A stretch of 34,304 nucleotides of DNA from Cellulomonas sp. (GTDB lineage: Bacteria > Actinomycetota > Actinomycetes > Actinomycetales > Cellulomonadaceae). Positions 17,166 to 23,794 of this stretch are shown here, in pieces. Where the stretch lies: contig JAKLPK010000245.1 of NCBI GenBank assembly GCA_022013895.1, positions 1-34,304 of the forward strand. Direction: 5' to 3'. The notes under the pieces were generated by a model. The model did no database searches. It worked only from the letters and a program-made list of their open reading frames with translations, and had not been told where the DNA came from. The position numbers and the translations under genes are program-made. Each line of letters begins with the position of its first letter. The first letter of the stretch is position 1.

Positions 17166-17773
17166 GATGTCGCCCCGGTGGTGGGAACCGTCGCGCCGTC
17201 CTCGAACCACTGCCCCTCCCGCAGGTGCCAGTCCGGGCCGACGCGGAACAGGACGAGCAGCACCTGCCCGTGCGAGGACTCGGTGGTGCCGACCTGAGTC
17301 CCGTCGAAGGTGAGGACCAGGGATGACGGTTGGTCGAAGTCGACGAGGACGGAGTAGGCGAGCGGGTTGAGCTCCTCGACCCGGGTCACCGTCACGGTCG
17401 TGACTCCCTGACGCAGCACGGTCCCGGTCTGCACGCCCTTGCCCACGTCGTCGACGACCGACTGGCAGAACTCGCAGTCCGGTTCGCTCAGCGCCTGCCA
17501 GTCGGTGAGGTCGTTGGTCTCGACCACGTAGCTGTACAGGTCGCGGACGAACCACACGGCTGCGGCCTGGGCGCCGATCTCGCCGGTTCCCCGCCATTCG
17601 TCCGGTCTGGCCGGTGAGGCCATCGGTGCCGGCAGCGTGGGGGTGGCTGTGACCGGAACCGTCGGGGTCGCCGTCGAGGTCCCCGTGCACCCCGCGGCTG
17701 CGGCGGTGCTCACCGCGGCGATCAGCACCGCCCCGATCAACCGCGTCGTCGTCCGTCGTCGTGACGCCACCAT
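17162..17773 (-). CDS. Lipoprotein resembling DUF6318
   Basis: Lipobox region AAAAGCTGTSTATPT; GAQAAAVWFVRDLYSYVVETNDLTDWQALSEPDCEFC. Confidence 0.7.
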   Translation of the reverse strand: MVASRRRTTTRLIGAVLIAAVSTAAAAGCTGTSTATPTVPVTATPTLPAPMASPARPDEWRGTGEIGAQAAAVWFVRDLYSYVVETNDLTDWQALSEPDCEFCQSVVDDVGKGVQTGTVLRQGVTTVTVTRVEELNPLAYSVLVDFDQPSSLVLTFDGTQVGTTESSHGQVLLVLFRVGPDWHLREGQWFEDGATVPTTGATS

Positions 17774-17923
17774 GCGTGCCCCCGCTCGCCCGTGCACCCG
17801 TCCGGGTGATCTGGGGACCGACCCTGGCACAGCGGGTGCAGCGACGCGCCGAGTTCTCCACAGGTTCTCACCGACCGCGCGAGGGACCGGCCGACCCCGG
17901 TGGACCCGAACCGGGGGCTGCTG

Positions 17924-18364
17924 CTACGCGGCCGGGCCCACCCGGCCGAGCCACCGGTAGACCGCACCGCCGATGAGCTGGACCACGGTGAAGCACGCGA
18001 CCAGCACGAGGATCGCGACGAATCCCGCCACCTCGACCTCGTCCCGGAACACCAGCGCGATCACCCACAGGAACACGAACTTCGAGCTGAACATCAGGGC
18101 CCACAGACCGAGGAACCGGCCGGTCGGTCCGCCCCGGCGCTCGCGCTGCCCGAACCAGCGCACCCAGGCCCGCTTGGTGGCGAACACCGCCCAGGTGAGC
18201 AGCTGCATGACGACGGCCAGTGCGAACGTCACCGAGTAGGACTCCGTGTGGACCAGATCGGTGTAGTCGTTGAAGAAACCGAGCACGATCGAGTAGAGGG
18301 CGACCCCGACCATCAGCTCGCCGGCCAGGGCCTGGGCGCGAGTGGTCGTTGACGGCTTCGTCAT
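17924..18364 (-). CDS. Four-TM integral membrane protein of unknown function
   Basis: MTKPSTTTRAQALAGELMVGVALYSIVLGFFNDYTDLVHTESYSVTFALAVVMQLLTWAVF...; four hydrophobic helices. Confidence 0.75.
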   Translation of the reverse strand: MTKPSTTTRAQALAGELMVGVALYSIVLGFFNDYTDLVHTESYSVTFALAVVMQLLTWAVFATKRAWVRWFGQRERRGGPTGRFLGLWALMFSSKFVFLWVIALVFRDEVEVAGFVAILVLVACFTVVQLIGGAVYRWLGRVGPAA

Positions 18365-18430
18365 GCGGTCAGCGTAGGTGCGGGCGGTGTGGCAGATACC
18401 GATCCATCGGACATGCCGCGCCGCGGGGCA

Positions 18431-18464
18431 CCGTTGTCTCAAGAACTGGGACATTCGACAACGG
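18431..18464. promoter_or_regulatory. Inverted repeat upstream of the membrane protein gene
   Basis: CCGTTGTC-N18-GACAACGG. Confidence 0.4.
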
Positions 18465-18520
18465 GCGTGGTCCGGGGTACCCCTGCCCGGCGGACGCCGG
18501 CCGACCGGCCTCCGCGGGCG

Positions 18521-19180
18521 TCAGTCGATCGTCGGCGGCGTCGGGCCCGAGGGCAGCTGGGGTGCGCGCGGCAGCGACCAGGCGAACCGGATCGCCGCCA
18601 GTCGCAGCGCGAACACCACAGCCACCGACGACCAGCGGGCGATGGTCGTCGGGGCGTCGACCGCGAGCAGCACCACGAGCAGCGTCGCGCCGCCCACGGC
18701 CGTGAGCGCGTAGACCTGGCCGACGAGCACGAGCGGGCGTTGGCGGGCCAGCACGTCACGGACGATCCCGCCCCCGGTCCCGGTGACCGCGCCGATGAGC
18801 ACCGCGACCGGGGCGCTGGTCCCGCTGGACAACGCCAGCAGCGTGCTGGCCACCGTGAAGACCGCCAACCCGGCGGCATCGGCGATCAGGACGACGAGGG
18901 TCTCGTCCGGTGCGCTGCGCGGTTTCAGATGGGCCTGGGCGATGACGACGACGGCGGTCCCGATCGCCACCCACACCGGCCACGGATCGGCGACCCAACC
19001 GACCGGGAAGCGGCCCAGCAGAAGGTCGCGCACCGTGCCGCCGCCGACCGCGGTGACCGCCGCGAGGACGGCGACCCCCACCCAGTCCATCCGGGCCCGG
19101 ATGGCGACCGCCGCCCCGGACACCGCGAACGCCACCACCCCCACCACCTCGAGCAGCGGCGACGGGTCGGTGACGGTCAT
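18521..19180 (-). CDS. TRIC / UPF0126 family membrane protein
   Basis: EVVGVVAFAVSGAAVAIRARMDWVGVAVLAAVTAVGGGTVRDLLLG and internal repeat GAVTGTGGGIVRDVLA. Confidence 0.92.
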   Translation of the reverse strand: MTVTDPSPLLEVVGVVAFAVSGAAVAIRARMDWVGVAVLAAVTAVGGGTVRDLLLGRFPVGWVADPWPVWVAIGTAVVVIAQAHLKPRSAPDETLVVLIADAAGLAVFTVASTLLALSSGTSAPVAVLIGAVTGTGGGIVRDVLARQRPLVLVGQVYALTAVGGATLLVVLLAVDAPTTIARWSSVAVVFALRLAAIRFAWSLPRAPQLPSGPTPPTID

Positions 19181-19439
19181 CGACGGCTCCCGGTTCTGGG
19201 GCTGGGCGCGGCCGGGTGACCGGCCGACGGGGGTGGGGCCGGTGCGGTGGCTCCCGGCCCACCGAGTGTGGACGTGCCGGGCCTCGGCGCGCGGGGCCGG
19301 TCCGCACCTCGGACGGTGGTGGACCGGTGCTATCGGACGGGTGGGCGGACCGAGGGAGCCGGCGGGCCGCGGTACGCTCCGGCTCCGCCGCGCCGACCGG
19401 TAGGTTGCCCGTCGTGAACCACGCAGCGGGACGCGGTCG

Positions 19440-20240
19440 ATGACGGGGGTGTCGGGCACCCTGGCGGCCTCCGGCGTCGGGATCCTGGCGATCGGCACGG
19501 TGCTGGGCACCGTGAGCCGGTTGATCCTGCGGGATCGCAGCCACATGACCAGATCGGGGTCGGTGCTCGCCGGGATCGTCGGTGCGGTCCTCGGTGGTGC
19601 AGCCACCCAGGCCGCGACGGGCAACCCGGACGAGCCGAGGCTGCTGCTCGTGCTCGGGTTCTCCGTCGTCGGCACGGTCGCGGTGCTGGCGGTGGCCGAA
19701 CGTTTCGTGCGACGCCCCCTGCCCACGGTGCGCGAGCTCATCGACGCCGGGGAGTCCGCGGCCGTCGAGATGAAGTCGACCGCGCGGCACAACCTGCACA
19801 CCGGTCAACGCGACGAGCGGATCGAGATCGTCATCGCCAAGACGGTGGCCGGTTTCCTCAACGGTCGCGGCGGGACGCTGCTCATCGGGGTCGACGACTC
19901 CGGTGTCGTGCTCGGGCTGGACGCCGATCTGCCGTACATGAAGGCCCCCGACCTGGACCGGTACGAGCTGTGGTTGCACGACCACCTCACCCGGGTGCTC
20001 GGTGCGCCCGCCGTGTCACGGCTGACCGTCACGTTCCCGCAGGTCGACGGTACGGCCGTCTGCCGGGTCGAGGCCGAGCGGTCGCCGCGGCCCGTGTTCG
20101 TCCGGCCGGCCAAGTCCGACCAGGTGCTGTTCTACGCGCGCATCGGCAACTCGACCCGTGAGCTGTCGGTGGCCGAGGCCATCGAGTACGCGGCCGACCA
20201 CTTCGCCCGGCCCTCGGCGTGGCGGCGCGGCGGGCGCTGA
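19440..20240 (+). CDS. Membrane protein with GlsB/YeaQ-like N-terminus fused to AlbA_2 (Schlafen) domain
   Basis: N-term GTVLGTVSRLILRDRSHMTRSGSVLAGIVGAVLGGAATQAATG; then ELIDAGESAAVEMKSTARHN...IVIAKTVAGFLNGRGGTLLIGVDDSGVVLGL, the AlbA_2 signature. Confidence 0.82.
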   Translation: MTGVSGTLAASGVGILAIGTVLGTVSRLILRDRSHMTRSGSVLAGIVGAVLGGAATQAATGNPDEPRLLLVLGFSVVGTVAVLAVAERFVRRPLPTVRELIDAGESAAVEMKSTARHNLHTGQRDERIEIVIAKTVAGFLNGRGGTLLIGVDDSGVVLGLDADLPYMKAPDLDRYELWLHDHLTRVLGAPAVSRLTVTFPQVDGTAVCRVEAERSPRPVFVRPAKSDQVLFYARIGNSTRELSVAEAIEYAADHFARPSAWRRGGR

Positions 20241-20256
20241 GGCGACGGGGCCGTCG

Positions 20257-22230
20257 TCAGCTCGTGAGCACGCCGACCCACAGCGCGACGCGGGCCCGAG
20301 TCATCGCCACGTAGAGCTCGCGGCGCGTCAGGTCCCAGGTCTCGCGGGCCGTCGGCGTGGACGGTGGCACCGCGTCCGCGAGCAGATCGGGCGTCACATC
20401 GGGCAGCAGGACGTGCGCGAACTCCAGTCCCGTGGCCTGCCGCACGGTGCCGACCCTGACCGCGTCGCGGGAGCTGCCGTCGTACCGGTCGAGCAGGACG
20501 ACGGGGATGTCGACCGAGTGCAGGATGGCCGCCGCGCGTTCGGCGGCGCGGCGACTGGTGCAGAGCACGCCGATGTCGCCCGGCGCGGCCCCCACCGTCG
20601 CGAGCACCGTGCGGACCTGCTCGATCATCGCCCGGTCGCGGGAGGCGACCGACCGGCAGCGCTGCACGACGGGCCGCGCACCGCTGCGCACGACCTGACG
20701 GGGTGCCTCGCCCAGCACGGTCCGGCCCTCGATGTCCGCGACCGGGTCACCTGAGACGAGCCGTTCGGCGAAGGTGAAGATCTGGGTGGTGTTGCGGTGG
20801 TTGACATCGAGCACCACACCGCGACCGGCGACCGAGACGCCGGCCTCGGCGAGCGTGTAGGCACTCGGGTAGATGGCCTGCTGCCCGTCGCCGACGAGGG
20901 TCAGCCCGTCGGGCGCATCGCCCACGAGCAGGTGCAGCATGCGCACGATCGCGACGGACAGGTCCTGCGCATCGTCGGCCACGACGGCCGAGTACGTGCC
21001 GGTGAGCGGCGCGCGACGCAGCTCCGCCTCGGCGAGCAGCACGACATCCGCCCGGTCGTGGACCCCGCGTGCGCGCAGCTGCTGCTCGTAGGCGAGGGAC
21101 AGGGCCCACACGTCGCGGCGTTGGGCGTGGTCGAGCCGGCGACGGCGCCCGGTGCGCGGCAGGTCGGCGTACGCCTGGAACGATGTGAGGCCACGGCCCT
21201 TGATCACGTGGGTGATCTCGTCGCGCCAGTACCGGCGGTCCGGGCGGGCGAACCAGCCGTCGGCGGGCAGCTGCCGCCACACCTCGTCGAACGCGGCCCG
21301 GGCGGCGGGGGCGTCGAGGTGGACGGGCACACCACGCGTCCGCAGGAGCTGCTGGGCCCAGGTGTGCACCTGCACGATCTCGACCCGGTCGGCGACGTCC
21401 GGCGCCATGGTGCCCAGCTGGGCGCGCAGCACCTCGGGTGCGGTGCGCGCGACGGTCGTGACGAGGACGGCCCCGGGCCGGCTCCGCGCGAGGTAGGCGG
21501 CCCGGTGCAGCCCGACGACGGTCTTCCCGGTCCCGGCGGCGCCACGGATCCGGCTCGGCCCGTTGAACGAACGATGGACGAGCCGGGCCTGGGCGGGGTG
21601 CAGGAACGCCATCCACTCCTCGACCGGTGCCGGTGATGGCCACCGCATGGTGGCATCGGGCGTCGGGCGGGTGTGGGGGCTCTGGTGCTGGGGTGGGCCG
21701 TCGACAGGCCACTCGGCGGGGCCGTCGAGGGAGGGCAGCACCTCGCGTCCGCCGTCGGTGGGCGGGAGGCCGGTGGGCGGGAACAGGACGCGCGCCCGGT
21801 CCAGCACCTGGTGCACCTGGGTGGGGGTGAGCCGTCGCCCGTACGAGGCGATGTGCCGTGAGACGTCCCGTTCGCCGACGAGACGGACCGGGCCGAGGCG
21901 ACGGTCCAGGTCGCGGTGTCCTGGCAGTGCGACCACCGGCCGCACCTCACCGGGTGCCAGCCCGACCTCGGCGAACCCGCCCTCGCTGCGGTAGGCCAGG
22001 TCTGCGAGCCTCATCAGCTCGTCGGTCACGTCCCGGTCGCCGTACAGCGCCCGGTCGTCCGTGAGCGACACGTCCGTCCACCCGGTGGTGCCGAGCAGGA
22101 AGACGCCGCCGGGGCCGACGACGACGGTCAGCCCGGATGCCGGGTGCCGGACGCCGGGCCACCGCTGGGCGGGCAGCAGGTGGTGCCCGGCCGCGGTCAA
22201 CGCGGCCAGCTGGTGCCCGACCTCGGTCAT
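20257..22230 (-). CDS. UvrD/Rep-like superfamily 1 helicase with N-terminal NERD-like region
   Basis: Walker A RIRGAAGTGKTVVGLHRAAYLA; AVVADDAQDLS; LVGDGQQAIYPSAYTL; VNHRNTTQIFTFAERLV; RRELYVAMTRARVALWV. Confidence 0.88.
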   Translation of the reverse strand: MTEVGHQLAALTAAGHHLLPAQRWPGVRHPASGLTVVVGPGGVFLLGTTGWTDVSLTDDRALYGDRDVTDELMRLADLAYRSEGGFAEVGLAPGEVRPVVALPGHRDLDRRLGPVRLVGERDVSRHIASYGRRLTPTQVHQVLDRARVLFPPTGLPPTDGGREVLPSLDGPAEWPVDGPPQHQSPHTRPTPDATMRWPSPAPVEEWMAFLHPAQARLVHRSFNGPSRIRGAAGTGKTVVGLHRAAYLARSRPGAVLVTTVARTAPEVLRAQLGTMAPDVADRVEIVQVHTWAQQLLRTRGVPVHLDAPAARAAFDEVWRQLPADGWFARPDRRYWRDEITHVIKGRGLTSFQAYADLPRTGRRRRLDHAQRRDVWALSLAYEQQLRARGVHDRADVVLLAEAELRRAPLTGTYSAVVADDAQDLSVAIVRMLHLLVGDAPDGLTLVGDGQQAIYPSAYTLAEAGVSVAGRGVVLDVNHRNTTQIFTFAERLVSGDPVADIEGRTVLGEAPRQVVRSGARPVVQRCRSVASRDRAMIEQVRTVLATVGAAPGDIGVLCTSRRAAERAAAILHSVDIPVVLLDRYDGSSRDAVRVGTVRQATGLEFAHVLLPDVTPDLLADAVPPSTPTARETWDLTRRELYVAMTRARVALWVGVLTS

Positions 22231-22428
22231 GCCACCCCCCGGACGCCCACGCCAGCCCGGGGTCTGCGTCCAGCGGCCCCGTCGCGGCTCGTCCCCGCGA
22301 CCATCCCCCCGCCGTGGTCGTCGCGGGGCGGACCAAGGTCCGGCCCGACCGGACGCGAGCTCGGCCGATCGCCTGACGCGGGCGCACGGGCCTGCCGGCG
22401 GTGCGGTCGGGCCGGGTCCCCGGGCTGG

Positions 22429-23175
22429 TCAGCGCGGTCTGGTGGCCCGGATGATCGCGCCGTGCATGGCATCGGCGACCGGGTGGGTGAACTCGACCGA
22501 CGCATCGACGAAACCGGCTGCGGCGAGGGCAGTCAGGTACTCCGAACGGGTCAGCGCGCCGGCGATGCAGCCTGCGAAGTCCCCGCGTTCGAGGCGTTCG
22601 GCGGGCGAGAGGTGGTCCTCGGCGACGACGTCGGAGACTCCGAACCGCCCTCCGGGCACGAGCACCCGGTACGCCTCGTGCAGCACGGCCTGCTTGTCGG
22701 CCGAGAGGTTGATGACGCAGTTCGAGATCACGACGTCCACGGTGCCGTCGTCCAGCGGCAGGTCCTCGATGGTGCCCTCGTGGAACTCGACGTTGGTGGC
22801 GCCGGCCTCGGCGGCGTTGCGCCGGGCCAGGGCGAGCATCTCCGGGGTCATGTCGACACCGTGCACGAATCCGTCGGGTCCGACGCGCCGGGCGGAGAGC
22901 AGCACGTCGATGCCGCCGCCGGAGCCGAGGTCGAGGACCCGTTCACCGGGCTGCAGATCGGCGACGAGCAACGGGTTGCCGCAGCCCAGCGAGGCCTGCA
23001 CGGCGGTGAGGGGCAGGCCGTCGGTCTGCCCGGCGTAGAGCGCCGCCCCGAAGACGGCGGTGTCGGCCGTCGGGCCGCTGCCGCAGCAGCTGGCGGTCAC
23101 CTCGAGCGCGGCGTGGGCGTACCGCGTGCGGACCTGTGCGCGGATGGCTTCGTGATCGGTCGTCGGCTGGGACAC
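22429..23175 (-). CDS. arsM: Arsenite methyltransferase
   Basis: TASCCGSG, PGERVLDLGSGGGIDVLLSARRVG, GVDMTPEMLALARRNA, DVVISNCVINLSADK. GTG start 23175 with AGGAG. Confidence 0.9.
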   Translation of the reverse strand: MSQPTTDHEAIRAQVRTRYAHAALEVTASCCGSGPTADTAVFGAALYAGQTDGLPLTAVQASLGCGNPLLVADLQPGERVLDLGSGGGIDVLLSARRVGPDGFVHGVDMTPEMLALARRNAAEAGATNVEFHEGTIEDLPLDDGTVDVVISNCVINLSADKQAVLHEAYRVLVPGGRFGVSDVVAEDHLSPAERLERGDFAGCIAGALTRSEYLTALAAAGFVDASVEFTHPVADAMHGAIIRATRPR

Positions 23176-23208
23176 CGGGGCTCCTGGGTCGTAGGTGGAT
23201 CGATGGCG

Positions 23209-23276
23209 GTCGATGTTCTTCGGAGGTGACCCTGCCTCGAACATCGACCACTGTCAATAGTGATGGATGTCGATGT
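23209..23276. promoter_or_regulatory. arsM/arsR intergenic operator array
   Basis: GTCGATGTTC (23209-23218), GAACATCGAC (23239-23248), GTCGATGT (23269-23276): three half-sites in alternating orientation, each 30 bp apart. Confidence 0.6.
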
Positions 23277-23287
23277 ACCGTGAGCGG

Positions 23288-23626
23288 GTGACGACCGACC
23301 TGCCCGTGACCGTCTGCTGCGAACCGCTCACCCAGGCGCCGTTGTCCGTCGAGCAGGCCGTCACCCTGGCCGCCCGGCTCAAGGCGCTCGCCGACCCCGC
23401 GCGGCTCCGGCTGATCTCGCTGCTCGCGGCCAGCCCCACGGGTGACGTCTGCGTGTGCGATCTCACCGAACCGCTCGACCTCACCCAGCCGACCGTCTCC
23501 CACCACCTCAAGGTGCTGCACGACGCCGGTCTGGTGACGCGTGAGAAGCGATCGACCTGGGCCTACTACTCTGTCGTCCCCGAGGCGCTCGGTGCCGTCG
23601 CGCGGGCCATCGCACCGCCACTGTGA
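23288..23626 (+). CDS. arsR: ArsR/SmtB family metalloregulator
   Basis: ALADPARLRLISLLAASPTGDVCVCDLTEPLDLTQPTVSHHLKVLHDAGLVTREKRSTWAYY. GTG start inferred from TACCGT 12 nt upstream; ORF track starts at ATG 23267. Confidence 0.93.
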   Translation: MTTDLPVTVCCEPLTQAPLSVEQAVTLAARLKALADPARLRLISLLAASPTGDVCVCDLTEPLDLTQPTVSHHLKVLHDAGLVTREKRSTWAYYSVVPEALGAVARAIAPPL

Positions 23627-23794
23627 CGTCTCCGCTCCCGGGCTTCGTGGCGCGGGGGCGGATTGGGGCCGAACGGTCGAAAAGGGGTCCGTGCCACTGG
23701 TGGAGCGGGCCGGTCCGTGCCACCTTTGTAGTGCCCGACCTGCGGGCACGCGCCGGTGGCTCGTACAGGGAGCCCTTTCGGGGAGGGCGGAGGC

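Noticed and set aside
18756-19985. 409-aa minus-strand ORF across the TRIC/AlbA_2 boundary
   Set aside because: Wrong frame relative to TRIC and antisense to AlbA_2; biased composition.
19440-22230. AlbA_2 protein plus helicase as a defence island
   Set aside because: Genes are convergent rather than an operon, and no integrase, restriction, toxin or other defence hallmark is nearby; kept only as a domain-level observation.
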